Source of the DNA: Clostridia bacterium
GTDB lineage: Bacteria > Bacillota > Clostridia > Lachnospirales > CAG-274
NCBI GenBank assembly: GCA_030524425.1
Contig: JAUNGN010000019.1
Coordinates: 1 to 48,986 of the forward strand
Length of the DNA: 48,986 nucleotides
Direction of reading: 5' to 3'
The notes below the pieces were generated by a model. That model worked only from the letters and a program-made list of their open reading frames with translations. It did no database searches and had not been told where the DNA came from. A program made the position numbers and the translations under genes. Positions 23,994-33,202 of this stretch are shown piece by piece (the first letter of the stretch is position 1; the number at the start of each line of letters is the position of its first letter).

Positions 23994-25103
23994 ATGAGAA
24001 AAATTATACCGGTTTTAATGGGCATAGTATTATCTTTTTTTATTTATGGCTTTGCTGATGCGGCTTTGAACAGCTATCCTGCAAAATATGAGGCTGTGCC
24101 TGTTGATTTTTCAAGTTATTACTGTATATACAAAAATGATCAGCAAATCCTTACGGACATTAATAACGGATTGTTGCTTGATGCTGATTTAAGAGGGAAT
24201 ACGGTTTCATTTTCATTAAATCAAGAAAGAACAGAAAATTGTATTTATAATCTTAATACCGGCAAAAAAATAATAAATGGTGTTTTTCCTCAAGCCAATC
24301 TTGCAGGAGAAGGCTTTGATGGGAGTTATAAAAATTATTCTGAATTTTATGAAGATAAAAGCGGTAAGTGGGGTGTAATAAATATTGAAACAGGGGATGT
24401 AGTTATTCAGCCTCAGTATAAGAAAATATATGAATTTTACAATGATTATGCAATAGCGGAAAAAGCTGATGGCAGTTATGCTGTTTTGAATATAAAGGGA
24501 ACTGAAACAAAAAAACTCAATTTAAATTCTGAGTGGAAAATTGTACATGCCAAGGGTACTAATATAATTTGTACAGATAAATCATATAACTATTTCCTTT
24601 ACAGAGGATATGCTGAAATTAAATCAGATGTATATGAAGAAATAAGATTTTGTGATGACCAAATGCTTTGCAGAAAAGATAACAGTTATTATATATTAAA
24701 TGCAGACTGCACACTTTTAAAGAGCTTTTCAGGCTATAATATATTCTGCTATTTAGGTAATGGATTTTATGAGGGTGATAAAGCTGACGGTGACAGGGCA
24801 GATATAATTAGCAATAAGGGTGAGATCCTGATTGGTAATATATATAATTCCATAGAGGTGTATGATGAAGGCTATATTTTGTGCCTTAAAACTGATGATT
24901 TGCCTTGTATTTTTATTTATGATTTTAGTGGTAAGCTTTTAGGCGGGCATATATTTAATGATTTTGATGTTAATGAATACAGTCAGTTCGGATATTCAGA
25001 CGGTAAAGTATATGTTGATGGTGTAAGTAAGGCAGAAAAAGAGCGTCATAGGCTTTATTTTAGCACTGAAGGAAATCTTTTAGAGGAGATGAGCGGTTTA
25101 TGA
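23994..25103 (+). CDS. exported WG-repeat protein
   Basis: A 369-residue protein starting at ATG 23994 (MRKIIPVLMGIVLSF), because GGGGG at 23981-23985 is 8 bp away; ATG 23988 would be too close. A signal peptide covers about 1-24. The rest consists of WG-type repeats: SGKWGVINIETGDVVIQPQYKK is the clearest, with degenerate repeats on both sides (YAVLNIKGTE, YYILNADCTL, PCIFIYDFSGK). There is no anchor domain. Its stop overlaps the start of the next gene by 4 bp (ATGA), so the two are translationally coupled and likely work together, the neighbour supplying SLH anchoring. Confidence 0.78.
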   Translation: MRKIIPVLMGIVLSFFIYGFADAALNSYPAKYEAVPVDFSSYYCIYKNDQQILTDINNGLLLDADLRGNTVSFSLNQERTENCIYNLNTGKKIINGVFPQANLAGEGFDGSYKNYSEFYEDKSGKWGVINIETGDVVIQPQYKKIYEFYNDYAIAEKADGSYAVLNIKGTETKKLNLNSEWKIVHAKGTNIICTDKSYNYFLYRGYAEIKSDVYEEIRFCDDQMLCRKDNSYYILNADCTLLKSFSGYNIFCYLGNGFYEGDKADGDRADIISNKGEILIGNIYNSIEVYDEGYILCLKTDDLPCIFIYDFSGKLLGGHIFNDFDVNEYSQFGYSDGKVYVDGVSKAEKERHRLYFSTEGNLLEEMSGL

Positions 25104-26944
25104 AAAAGCCGGGAATAATTTTGGCATTTATTTTGAGTATTAATACTGTATGTTTTGCCCATGCTGATAATTTCAGCGGGTGGGCAAGGGCTGATATTAA
25201 TAAGGCAAAGGAATTGAAGCTGATACCATATGAATTACAGGAACAATATAAGGAAAATATTACAAGAGAAGAATTTTGTGAATTGGCTGTTAATTTATTA
25301 AGGGTTAAAAATGAGGATATTATTGAGAATTCATACAACGATGAAATTTATTTTTCGGATACAGACAATGAAAATATTATAAAGGCGGCATCACTTGGAA
25401 TTGTAAGCGGTGTAGGGGATAATAAATTTAACCCTAAAGGTAAAATAACAAGGCAGGAAGCGGCTAAAATGCTTTACAATACTCTTGATGCAGGAACAGA
25501 TGTTTTGAAAGAGTATAAGGCTGACAACAAAAATGGCGTTAATGGTATTTTTCTGCCCCATATTTTTAATGATAGTGCTGAAATAAATAACTGGGCAAGG
25601 AATGAAATATATGCCATGTATCACTTAGGTATTATGTTTGGAAGCGGTGATAATAGTTTTAGTCCCCTTGAACCATATACAATAGAACAGGCTGTTTCTA
25701 CATTTTTAAGACTTTACAATGCTTTTGAGGATGTAAATAAAAATAATATGCCTGAGCCTGAGATTTATCCTGATTTGGATACGGCAAACAGACTTAACGG
25801 AGGTAATACCCTTAATGCTGCCTATGAATGGGGAAGTGAGGGTTTTATTTACGAACCGAAGTATTATGATGGCTTTGGCAATGTTTACAGCGCCGGTGAA
25901 AAAGGTTATATTCCCGATATGAAAAGTAAATATATGGCTGTTGTAACTGCTAGAGGTGTAGGAGTTTATAATGAAGTTGTTATTAACAAAGAGGGTAAGG
26001 AGGTTACAGGCATTGTTGACAATGGGGGCACTAAAATTATATTTGATAATATGGCTGTAATTCACTGTCTTGACAGGGAGTACTTATTTTATTTATATAA
26101 TCTTGACACAGGGGAAGAAATCATGGGTTTTGATGATATAAATTGGGATGAGGACGGTGGTATGTACAGGTTTTTTAGAAAAGGACGAGTTGGGTATATG
26201 AACTCTGAATTTAAGGAAATAATGCCTTGTCAGTACATTAATATTGACAGTGTATTTTTCAACAGTCATATTATTCTTCAAAAGCCTGATAAAACCTTTA
26301 TAATAGCAAAGTCTGACGGAAGTATTATAAAGAGCTTTAAAATTAATCATAATAAATATGAAGTATGGCAGGCTATGGGTACAAATATTATATTAAGAGA
26401 TAAGAAAAAGGACACAAAGGTGCTTCTTAAGTCATACAGCGGTAAATATATTACAAATTATACTGCTATGAATTTTGCAGACAACGGAGATATTATTGCA
26501 CAAAAGGAAGGCAAGGTGTACCTTCTTGATAAAGAAGGAAATTTAAAGGCTGATATTGACAAAATGGGATATGATACCGTTACTTATATTCCGTCAGCAG
26601 GCTTTTATAGGGTTAATAAAATAGATAAGAGTAACTGGAGCAATGTCATACCTTATGATATTATGGATATTAATTGCAATTTAATAAGAAAGGGTATTAC
26701 AAGATATGATATGGTTTCAGATGGCTGCGGTATGAACTTATATAAGTCAGCGCCTAATCAGCTTACTGTCTTTGACAGCTATGGCAAGGATATCGGAGTT
26801 ATAAATACAAAGGACAATATTGTTGATAATAACTATTGGTTTGTAAACGGTCTTGTTTTTGTAAGATGTGAAAAATCTGAAAATGAGAGCTATACGGAGT
26901 ATTATGCTCCTTGGGGTGAAAGAGCCGTTGTTAATTGCAGGTAA
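25100..26944 (+). CDS. exported SLH-domain/WG-repeat protein
   Basis: A 614-residue surface protein. The signal peptide (1-22, ending CFAHA) leads straight into three SLH motifs (about 25-215) carrying ITREEFCELA, ITRQEAAKML and YTIEQAVSTFL. The C-terminal 380 residues are WG-type repeats, for example NKEGKEVTGIVDNGGTKIIF, GRVGYMNSEFKEIMP and KEGKVYLLDKEGNLKADID. The order SLH then WG is the reverse of the 914-residue protein upstream. It overlaps the preceding WG gene by 4 bp. A 19-bp perfect inverted repeat follows the stop. The ligand of these repeats is unknown. Confidence 0.8.
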   Translation: MKKPGIILAFILSINTVCFAHADNFSGWARADINKAKELKLIPYELQEQYKENITREEFCELAVNLLRVKNEDIIENSYNDEIYFSDTDNENIIKAASLGIVSGVGDNKFNPKGKITRQEAAKMLYNTLDAGTDVLKEYKADNKNGVNGIFLPHIFNDSAEINNWARNEIYAMYHLGIMFGSGDNSFSPLEPYTIEQAVSTFLRLYNAFEDVNKNNMPEPEIYPDLDTANRLNGGNTLNAAYEWGSEGFIYEPKYYDGFGNVYSAGEKGYIPDMKSKYMAVVTARGVGVYNEVVINKEGKEVTGIVDNGGTKIIFDNMAVIHCLDREYLFYLYNLDTGEEIMGFDDINWDEDGGMYRFFRKGRVGYMNSEFKEIMPCQYINIDSVFFNSHIILQKPDKTFIIAKSDGSIIKSFKINHNKYEVWQAMGTNIILRDKKKDTKVLLKSYSGKYITNYTAMNFADNGDIIAQKEGKVYLLDKEGNLKADIDKMGYDTVTYIPSAGFYRVNKIDKSNWSNVIPYDIMDINCNLIRKGITRYDMVSDGCGMNLYKSAPNQLTVFDSYGKDIGVINTKDNIVDNNYWFVNGLVFVRCEKSENESYTEYYAPWGERAVVNCR

Positions 26945-26950
26945 CGGGAA

Positions 26951-26991
26951 AATTATTGTTTATTTCACCAAAGGTGAAATAAACAATAATT
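26951..26991. terminator. 19-bp perfect inverted repeat between convergent genes
   Basis: Arms 26951-26969 and 26973-26991 are perfectly complementary with an AAA loop. It lies between the SLH gene (plus) and the PHP phosphatase (minus). The outer part of the stem is A/T-rich, so it could serve as a two-way terminator although no T run extends beyond it. Confidence 0.6.
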
Positions 26992-27000
26992 TAAATCCTC

Positions 27001-27801
27001 TTAAATACTTACAAACTCTGCATTCTGCCCCCTGAACACGCTTATATACTTAAAACCTGCCTCTTTTATAAGGCTATATGCATAGTCAATATGGTCGGCA
27101 GCGTCTTCAGGCTTATGGCTGTCTGAGCCTGCCGTAATTATTTCACCACCAAGCTCCTTATATCGTTTAAGAATAGTAAGGGAGGGGTATGTACAGTCAA
27201 TACCATATCTGAAGCCTGAAGTATTTACTTCAATACCTTTGTTTTTTTCAATTAAGGATTTAAGGCAGGCATCAATTAAGTCGGAATAATCCTTATATTC
27301 AAGGCTGTTATCTTCATACATACCGTAACGGCTTATATAGTCAATATGACCGTATACATTAAATTTAGGACAAGCCTCAATATTTTTAAGTATTTCCTCA
27401 AAATATATTGTATAGGCTTCTTTTTTTGTCTTATTTCCGAAATACTCCTTTTGATCGAAGTACAAATCCAAAGTTTTGGCAGCATGGGAAGAACCTATAA
27501 TAAAATCGAAATTATATTTATCAGTAAAATTATTTATGTTATCTGCCCATTTGTTTTCAAGACCTATTTCAACGCCAAAGGTAATTTCTATTTTATCCTT
27601 ATATTTTTCTTTTAAATTGTTAAAATAAGGTATATAGTCTTTATAATCAGGTACAGGATAATATTTTGTATCAAAATCCACATGATCAGTAATGGCAATT
27701 TCACTCATACCTTTATTGATTGAGGAAATAATCATATCTTCCATTGGGGCTTCACTGTCTATTGAAAAGTTTGTATGCATATGATAATCTGCTAAGAACA
27801 T
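27001..27801 (-). CDS. hisK: PHP-family histidinol-phosphatase
   Basis: A 266-residue metal-dependent phosphatase of the HisJ/HisK type. The PHP signature DYHMHTNFSID lies at residues 5-15. Further metal-ligand regions are AITDHVDFD (36-44), FGVEIGLE, GSSHAAK, YGHIDYISRYG and a C-terminal GSDSHKPEDAADHI. These form the usual trinuclear site. The expected reaction is L-histidinol phosphate to L-histidinol; other PHP enzymes act on different phosphoesters, and no other his gene is in the window. The start has a GGAGG site. It is monocistronic and divergent from the phosphate transporter. Confidence 0.82.
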   Translation of the reverse strand: MFLADYHMHTNFSIDSEAPMEDMIISSINKGMSEIAITDHVDFDTKYYPVPDYKDYIPYFNNLKEKYKDKIEITFGVEIGLENKWADNINNFTDKYNFDFIIGSSHAAKTLDLYFDQKEYFGNKTKKEAYTIYFEEILKNIEACPKFNVYGHIDYISRYGMYEDNSLEYKDYSDLIDACLKSLIEKNKGIEVNTSGFRYGIDCTYPSLTILKRYKELGGEIITAGSDSHKPEDAADHIDYAYSLIKEAGFKYISVFRGQNAEFVSI

Positions 27802-27997
27802 AATATTAACCTCCGTTTATATAATTACTTTTGATAGTACCACCATAACAGGAATATGTCAATCAATAAATATGTAAAATTAAGGTTTTGTTTGTAATTT
27901 AAATATAAAATTTGTGTAATATATTACTTGATTTTGTCGTTTGCATTTGTTAATATATAGTTATAAATTATAAAAGCTTTCAGGAGGAAATATTACA

Positions 27998-29638
27998 ATG
28001 GATGTTTTAGCACTGATAACGGGTCTATGCGGTGGTTTGGGTTTATTCTTGTATGGTATGCATATTATGGCATCGGGTTTGCAGAAAGCAGCGGGAAGTA
28101 AACTTAAGAAAGTCCTTGAAATGCTTACCAAAAACAGAGTAATAGGCATACTCGTCGGTGCCCTTGTTACAGCGGTTATACAAAGCAGTTCTGCAACTAC
28201 TGTTATGGTAGTTGGTTTTGTTAATGCAGGGTTAATGAATTTGACTCAGGCTGTAGGCATTATTATGGGTGCTAATATTGGTACTACTATCACAGGCTGG
28301 ATTGTATCTTCTGCTGAGTTTTTAAAGACTGATACTCTTGCGCCCATAGCTGTGTTCATTGGCGCGGCAATGATTCTCTTTTGCAAGAAAACGAAAATGA
28401 AGCAGATTGGTGAAATCATAATCGGTTTTGGTGTGCTTTTCATTGGTATTGAAATGATGTCATCAGGTGTTAAGCCTTTGGCTGAGCTTGAGGGATTTAA
28501 GGTGGCTTTTCAGCAGTTCGGCAAGAATCCTGTTCTTGGTGTCTTTGTTGGTATGATTGTTACTGCTATAATACAGAGCAGTTCCGCTTCAGTCGGTATA
28601 CTTCTTGCACTTTCATTCAACGGACTTGTTACATGGGATGCAGCTGTTTATATTATTATGGGTCAGAATATCGGTACGTGTGCAACAGCCCTTTTATCAG
28701 GTCTTGGTGCATCTAAAAATGCGAAGGGTGCTTCTTACATTCACCTTCTTTTTAATGTAATAGGCAGTGCTATTTTCAGTATTATAGCATTTATATTCTT
28801 TACACTTAATCCCGGTTTTGGAAATCAGGTTATAACGCCTTATTGGATTAGTGTAGTTCACACAGGTTTTAATATTGCAAATACAGTGATTATGTTTCCA
28901 TTTGCCAACGGACTTGTTAAGCTTGCTGAAATTATGTGCAGAAGCTCTAAGGGCAGAGTTGATGAAGACAGTGAGGTTCTTCATCTTGATGACAGACTGC
29001 TTAATTCACCGAGTATTGCCATTGCAAGCTGTATAAAAGAAATTGTACACCTGGGAAATATGGCGAGTAAAAATCTTATGCTTGCCTGTGACACTGTTAT
29101 AAGCAAAAATACAAGTTCTATTGAAAAGATTTATGAAAGAGAAGAGAAAATTGATAATTTAACTAAAGCTATTACTCAGTTCCTTGTAAAGCTTTGTAAT
29201 AAGGATATAACAACTGAAGAGAATGATTATATTACAAGTCTTTTCCATACGGTTCATGATATTGAAAGAATTGGTGATCACTGTGAAAACCTTGCAGAGT
29301 TTACTGAAACCCTTATTAATGATGATATAGATTTTTCTGATTCTGCAAAGGAAGAGTTAAGAGAAATGTTTACTGAAACAGAAAAATGCGTCAGAAATGC
29401 AGTTATTGCATTAGAGGATAATGACATTGATTTTGCGGAAAAGGTTATTAAAGAGGAAGAAAGAGTTGATGGTCTTGAAAAGAGCTTAAGACAAAAGCAT
29501 ATTGACAGACTTACAGCTAATCTTTGCAGTCCTCTTGTTGGTGTTGTCTATCTTGATATTTTAACAAATTTGGAAAGAGTTTCTGACCTTGCCCTTAATG
29601 TGGCTCAGGTAGTTATTAAAAATAAAATGAGTAAATAA
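27998..29638 (+). CDS. Na/Pi cotransporter with PhoU-like domain
   Basis: A 546-residue sodium-dependent phosphate transporter of the NptA/PNaS type. The membrane part (about 1-310) has the inverted-repeat core: two QSSSA signatures, VTAVIQSSSATTVMV (about 57-71) and VTAIIQSSSASVGIL (about 187-201), each followed by GANIGTT and GQNIGTC. Residues about 335-545 are two PhoU-like helical bundles with conserved ERIGDHCENLAE and LERVSDLALNVA, which bind metal and may gate transport. A GGAGGAA site precedes the ATG. It is monocistronic, ending at a strong terminator. Confidence 0.92.
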   Translation: MDVLALITGLCGGLGLFLYGMHIMASGLQKAAGSKLKKVLEMLTKNRVIGILVGALVTAVIQSSSATTVMVVGFVNAGLMNLTQAVGIIMGANIGTTITGWIVSSAEFLKTDTLAPIAVFIGAAMILFCKKTKMKQIGEIIIGFGVLFIGIEMMSSGVKPLAELEGFKVAFQQFGKNPVLGVFVGMIVTAIIQSSSASVGILLALSFNGLVTWDAAVYIIMGQNIGTCATALLSGLGASKNAKGASYIHLLFNVIGSAIFSIIAFIFFTLNPGFGNQVITPYWISVVHTGFNIANTVIMFPFANGLVKLAEIMCRSSKGRVDEDSEVLHLDDRLLNSPSIAIASCIKEIVHLGNMASKNLMLACDTVISKNTSSIEKIYEREEKIDNLTKAITQFLVKLCNKDITTEENDYITSLFHTVHDIERIGDHCENLAEFTETLINDDIDFSDSAKEELREMFTETEKCVRNAVIALEDNDIDFAEKVIKEEERVDGLEKSLRQKHIDRLTANLCSPLVGVVYLDILTNLERVSDLALNVAQVVIKNKMSK

Positions 29639-29641
29639 GTA

Positions 29642-29680
29642 AAAAACGAGTTCCTGAAATTAACCGGGAACTCGTTTTTT
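29642..29680 (+). terminator. terminator after the Na/Pi cotransporter gene
   Basis: AAAAACGAGTTCC (29642-29654) pairs with GGAACTCGTTTTT (29667-29679). Confidence 0.85.
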
Positions 29681-29688
29681 ACTATATT

Positions 29689-29858
29689 GAATATTACAAT
29701 GTTGTTACCCGTATCTCATCTTTTTATTTTAAGCCAAGCAAGCTTGTCTTGTCTTGCTTTGTAAGACAATGCTGACGCATTGAATAAAAAGATTCGATAA
29801 CTTATCAATCACAAATTGTGAGCAAGCTCCCATTTGCTTCGGATAAGTTATAATATTC
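29689..29858. repeat. mini-hairpin chain element, dispersed family
   Basis: GAATATTA/TAATATTC (29689-29696, 29851-29858) bound a 170-bp block of nested stems. ATCTTTTTATT/AATAAAAAGAT (29718-29728, 29783-29793) encloses CAAGC/GCTTG, GTCTT/AAGAC and CAATG/CATTG. TAACTTATC/GATAAGTTA (29798-29806, 29842-29850) encloses CACAA/TTGTG and AGCAA/TTGCT. The second pair of arms is the same as in the glyA leader. The element overlaps the end of the acetyltransferase gene. Confidence 0.75.
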
Positions 29859-30437
29859 ATTCTTTTGTGTTTCCCAGTATTCCTTGTCCTTTTCGTTTAT
29901 TTTTCTTATAATTCTGCATGGATTTCCTGCAGCTATTACGCCTGAAGGAATATCCTTTGTAACAACTGAACCTGAACCTATAACAACATTATTTCCTATT
30001 GTAATACCGGGATTTATGATTACACTTCCTCCTATCCACACATCATTGCCTATTATAATTGGTTTGCCGTATTCAAGCTGTGAGTTGCGGATTTCTGCGT
30101 CAATGGGATGTCCGGCAGTATAAAGGCATACTCTCGGACCAAGCATAACATTATCACCTATTATGATTTTATTTACGTCTAAAAAAAGACAATCAAAATT
30201 TGCATAGAAATTATTTCCCAAGGTTATATTTGTGCCATATTCACAGCGGAATGGAGGTTCAATATGGTATACTTTATCCACTGAGCCAAAGAGTTTTTTT
30301 AGTATATCATTTCCGGTTGTGCAGTCTTCTGTGCTGTTAAATTCTTTTATAAGTTTTTGAGTTTTGATATGAGCCTTTTTAAGTTCTTCGTCAACTTTGT
30401 AGAGCTTACCGCTTAACATTCTTTCTTTTTCTGTCAT
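29805..30437 (-). CDS. maa: maltose/galactoside O-acetyltransferase family
   Basis: A 210-residue left-handed beta-helix acetyltransferase that moves acetyl groups from acetyl-CoA to sugars. The N-terminal Maa helical domain has TEKERMLSGKLYKVDEEL. Hexapeptide repeats run from about 70 to 185, including NFDCLFLDV, GPRVCLYTAGHPIDAEIR with the catalytic histidine, and GGSVIINPGITIGNNVVIGSGSVVTKDIP. The last 14 residues, NLSEANGSLLTICD, and the stop are encoded by the mini-hairpin element (29805-29850), so the native C-terminus has probably been replaced. The substrate is uncertain. Confidence 0.88.
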   Translation of the reverse strand: MTEKERMLSGKLYKVDEELKKAHIKTQKLIKEFNSTEDCTTGNDILKKLFGSVDKVYHIEPPFRCEYGTNITLGNNFYANFDCLFLDVNKIIIGDNVMLGPRVCLYTAGHPIDAEIRNSQLEYGKPIIIGNDVWIGGSVIINPGITIGNNVVIGSGSVVTKDIPSGVIAAGNPCRIIRKINEKDKEYWETQKNEYYNLSEANGSLLTICD

Positions 30438-30481
30438 AGTTTCTCCTTATAAAAAGGGGAGTTTTCACAGCTCCCTTAAAA

Positions 30482-31654
30482 TTATAATGCCTTTTTAAAT
30501 ACGTCAGCTTTGTCTGTTTTCTCCCAAGGTACGTTAATGTCTGACCTTCCGAAGTGACCATAAGCAGCAGTCTGCTTGTAAATAGGACGCCTTAAATCAA
30601 AATTTTTAATAATAGCAGACGGTCTTAAATCAAAGTTTTCGTTAATTATTTCAACAATTTTATCATCTGCAATCTTACCTGTGCCGTAAGTATTTACAAG
30701 TATGGAAAGAGGCTTGGCAACACCTATAGCATAAGCAAGCTGAATTTCACACTTTTTAGCTATACCGCTTGCGACAACATTTTTGGCAACATATCTTGCG
30801 GCATAAGCTGCTGAACGGTCAACCTTTGTAGGGTCCTTGCCGCTGAAAGCACCGCCGCCGTGGCTTGCATAACCGCCATAGGTATCTACAATTATCTTTC
30901 TGCCTGTTAAACCGCAGTCACCCTGGGGACCGCCGATTACAAATCTGCCTGTAGGGTTAATGTAGTACTTGGTATTTTCATCTAAAAGTTCGGCAGGAAG
31001 CACAGCCTTAATAACCTTTTCAATAACATCCTTTTCGATTTGGCTGTGTTCTATATCTGCAGCGTGCTGTGTTGAAATAACCACGCTGTCAATTCTTACA
31101 ACCTTGTCGTCATCATACTCAACAGTTACCTGACTCTTGCCGTCAGGTCTCAAATAGTCAAGAGTACCGTTCTTTCTTACTTCGCTAAGCTTTTTGGTAA
31201 GCTTATGTGCATAGTAAATAGGAGCGGGCATATAGTCCTCTGTTTCATCGCAGGCAAAGCCAAACATCATCCCCTGATCGCCTGCACCTGTATCATTGGC
31301 ATCAGCTTCACCATCTCTTGCCTCAAGAGATGAATTGACACCTTGTGCAATATCGGGGCTTTGTCCCTTTAAAGATGTAAGAACAGAACAGCTGTCACAG
31401 TCAAAGCCGTATTTAGCTCTGTCATAGCCTATTTCTCTAACGGTTTCTCTTGCAATTTCATCAATATCAACATAGCAGTTGGTAGTAACCTCACCTGCTA
31501 TCATAATTAAGCCTGTTGAAGTCATAGTTTCGCAGGCTACTCTTGCCATAGGGTCTTTTGCGATAATGGCATCGAGGATTGCATCTGAAATCTGGTCACA
31601 GATTTTATCCGGATGTCCCTCTGTAACAGATTCTGATGTAAAAAATTTCTTCAT
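30482..31654 (-). CDS. metK: S-adenosylmethionine synthetase
   Basis: A 390-residue enzyme making S-adenosylmethionine from methionine and ATP. Marks are [18 protein letters not shown] (3-20), the [12 protein letters not shown] loop (about 126-137), the glycine-rich [23 protein letters not shown] segment (about 266-288) and an unaltered C-terminus. Length is normal. The gene is monocistronic, with a SAM-I riboswitch and terminator in its leader (31722-31850). High S-adenosylmethionine should therefore stop its transcription. Confidence 0.97.
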   Translation of the reverse strand: MKKFFTSESVTEGHPDKICDQISDAILDAIIAKDPMARVACETMTSTGLIMIAGEVTTNCYVDIDEIARETVREIGYDRAKYGFDCDSCSVLTSLKGQSPDIAQGVNSSLEARDGEADANDTGAGDQGMMFGFACDETEDYMPAPIYYAHKLTKKLSEVRKNGTLDYLRPDGKSQVTVEYDDDKVVRIDSVVISTQHAADIEHSQIEKDVIEKVIKAVLPAELLDENTKYYINPTGRFVIGGPQGDCGLTGRKIIVDTYGGYASHGGGAFSGKDPTKVDRSAAYAARYVAKNVVASGIAKKCEIQLAYAIGVAKPLSILVNTYGTGKIADDKIVEIINENFDLRPSAIIKNFDLRRPIYKQTAAYGHFGRSDINVPWEKTDKADVFKKAL

Positions 31655-31721
31655 TAATAAATTCTCCTTTCATAATCCTAAAATATAGTTAATAAACTTA
31701 ATGTTATTTTTAATAAGAAAT

Positions 31722-31746
31722 AAAAAAAGCCCCTCTTTCGGGCTTA
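31722..31746 (-). terminator. riboswitch-controlled terminator of metK
   Basis: On the minus strand, AAGCCCGAAAGAGGGGCTT followed by a run of T. It lies directly after the S-box aptamer and before the metK start, fitting an OFF switch. Confidence 0.85.
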
Positions 31747-31753
31747 TTCTAAA

Positions 31754-31850
31754 ACTCATCTTTCGGAATAAACACCGCAGGATTTGGCACCGATGCATAA
31801 TGCCGGTTGCCGGACTTCACAGGGCCTGTCCCTCCGTCGCTCTTGATAAG
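31754..31850 (-). promoter_or_regulatory. SAM-I (S-box) riboswitch
   Basis: The minus strand reads CTTATCAAGAGCGACGGAGG then GACAGGCCCTGTGAAG, CCGGCAACC, GGTGCCAAATCC and AAAGATGAG in order. These are the conserved S-box blocks, including the CTTATC/GATGAG P1 arms. It sits upstream of metK, a standard SAM-I target, and is followed by a terminator. Confidence 0.95.
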
Positions 31851-32008
31851 TAATATTAACTTCAAAAATTATCATAACACTAATATTTTAAATTGTCAAT
31901 ATTTTTTGTTGTAAATTCAGGTTTTTGCGGTAAAATAATCTTTGTGAAAAACTACAGAAATTCAATGTAAAAATTTATGGAATTTTACGAAAAAAATTAA
32001 AAAATATG

Positions 32009-32037
32009 TTGACTTTTTAATACAATAGTGTTAAAAT
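32009..32037 (+). promoter_or_regulatory. promoter of the str operon
   Basis: TTGACT (32009-32014), a 17-bp spacer and TAAAAT (32032-32037), 86 bp before rpsL. Confidence 0.6.
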
Positions 32038-32122
32038 ATCACTTGTGTGTGTTGTTCGGGAAAAATTAAGAACCTCACGCAGTAACAGATTTTATTATTT
32101 TTATTCTAAGGAGGTGCAGTTA

Positions 32123-32542
32123 ATGCCAACATTTAACCAGTTAGTAAGAAAGGGCAGACAGACTAAGGTTTCTAAGTCTACAGCTCCAGCATTACAGAAG
32201 GGTCTTAACACTCTTAAGAAGAAGCAGACAAATCAGAGCTCTCCACAGAAGCGTGGTGTTTGTACATCTGTAAAGACTGCTACACCTAAGAAGCCTAACT
32301 CAGCTCTTAGAAAGATTGCCAGAGTACGTCTTTCTAATGGTATTGAAGTTACTGCTTATATTCCGGGTGAAGGTCACAATTTACAGGAGCACAGTGTTGT
32401 TCTTTTAAGAGGCGGCAGAGTAAAGGACGTTCCGGGTGTACGTTATCATATTATCAGAGGTACACTTGATACAGCAGGTGTTGCTGACAGAAAGCAGGCT
32501 CGTTCCAAGTACGGCGCTAAGAAGGCTAAGGCTAAGAAGTAA
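32123..32542 (+). CDS. rpsL: 30S ribosomal protein S12
   Basis: A 139-residue decoding-centre protein. The start [15 protein letters not shown] at 32123 has an AAGGAGG site and matches the family; the frame is open further upstream without a ribosome site. The conserved loops [11 protein letters not shown] (including the Lys linked to streptomycin resistance) and [13 protein letters not shown] are unaltered. First gene of the str operon, followed by rpsG after a 171-bp gap with a conserved-looking stem. Confidence 0.97.
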   Translation: MPTFNQLVRKGRQTKVSKSTAPALQKGLNTLKKKQTNQSSPQKRGVCTSVKTATPKKPNSALRKIARVRLSNGIEVTAYIPGEGHNLQEHSVVLLRGGRVKDVPGVRYHIIRGTLDTAGVADRKQARSKYGAKKAKAKK

Positions 32543-32581
32543 TTAAACTTCTTAAAAATTTAATTTTTTATTGTTTTATTA

Positions 32582-32642
32582 ATGCCTCATACATTAATGA
32601 TAAATTCTGTTATTGCAGAGGTTCGTTGGTAGTATAAGGCAT
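32582..32642 (+). promoter_or_regulatory. rpsL-rpsG intercistronic stem
   Basis: ATGCCTCATAC (32582-32592) pairs with GTATAAGGCAT (32632-32642), 11 bp with one mismatch or wobble, enclosing a smaller TCTG/CAGA stem. In E. coli, S7 represses the str operon by binding the rpsL-rpsG gap. A similar role here is inferred from position only. Confidence 0.45.
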
Positions 32643-32713
32643 GTATAGCGGACTTAAATGTGTTCGCAAGTACCGTTGAATTAATATATTTTTTGATTAA
32701 GGAGGGAAGAATC

Positions 32714-33184
32714 GTGCCAAGAAAAGGTCATGTTTCAAAGAGAGAAGTACTACCGGATCCTATGTATAAGAGTAAGCTTGTAACTAAGCTTATTAACTCT
32801 ATTATGTTAGATGGTAAGAAGGGCGTTGCACAGAAAATCGTTTATGGTGCATTTGCTCAGGTAGAAGAAAAGACAGGAAAGCCGGCACTTGAAGCTTTTG
32901 AGGAGGCTTTAGGTAATATTATGCCGGTTCTTGAGGTTAAGGCTCGTAGAGTAGGTGGTGCAACTTACCAGGTGCCTATGGAGATTAAGCCTGAAAGAAG
33001 ACAGACTTTAGGTCTCAGATGGTTAACAACTTTCAGCAGAAAGCGCGGCGAAAAGACTATGGATGCTCGTCTTGCAGCTGAAATTATGGATGCTCTTAAC
33101 AACTCAGGCGGTGCTGTTAAGAAGAAGGATGAAACTCATAGAATGGCAGAAGCTAATAAGGCTTTCTCACATTATAAGTGGTAA
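32714..33184 (+). CDS. rpsG: 30S ribosomal protein S7
   Basis: A 156-residue primary binder of the 16S 3' domain head. The start is GTG at 32714 ([18 protein letters not shown]), with AAGGAGGG just upstream. The ORF is open to 32660, but family length and ribosome site favour 32714. Conserved parts include [34 protein letters not shown] and the C-terminal [20 protein letters not shown]. fusA follows after 18 bp with its own AAGGAGG. Confidence 0.97.
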   Translation: MPRKGHVSKREVLPDPMYKSKLVTKLINSIMLDGKKGVAQKIVYGAFAQVEEKTGKPALEAFEEALGNIMPVLEVKARRVGGATYQVPMEIKPERRQTLGLRWLTTFSRKRGEKTMDARLAAEIMDALNNSGGAVKKKDETHRMAEANKAFSHYKW

Positions 33185-33202
33185 TAAGGAGGATTTATTA
33201 GT

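Noticed and set aside
26951..26991. Terminal inverted repeat or mobile-element end
   Set aside because: The 19-bp arms are only 3 bp apart and lie between convergent genes, so a termination hairpin is the simpler reading.
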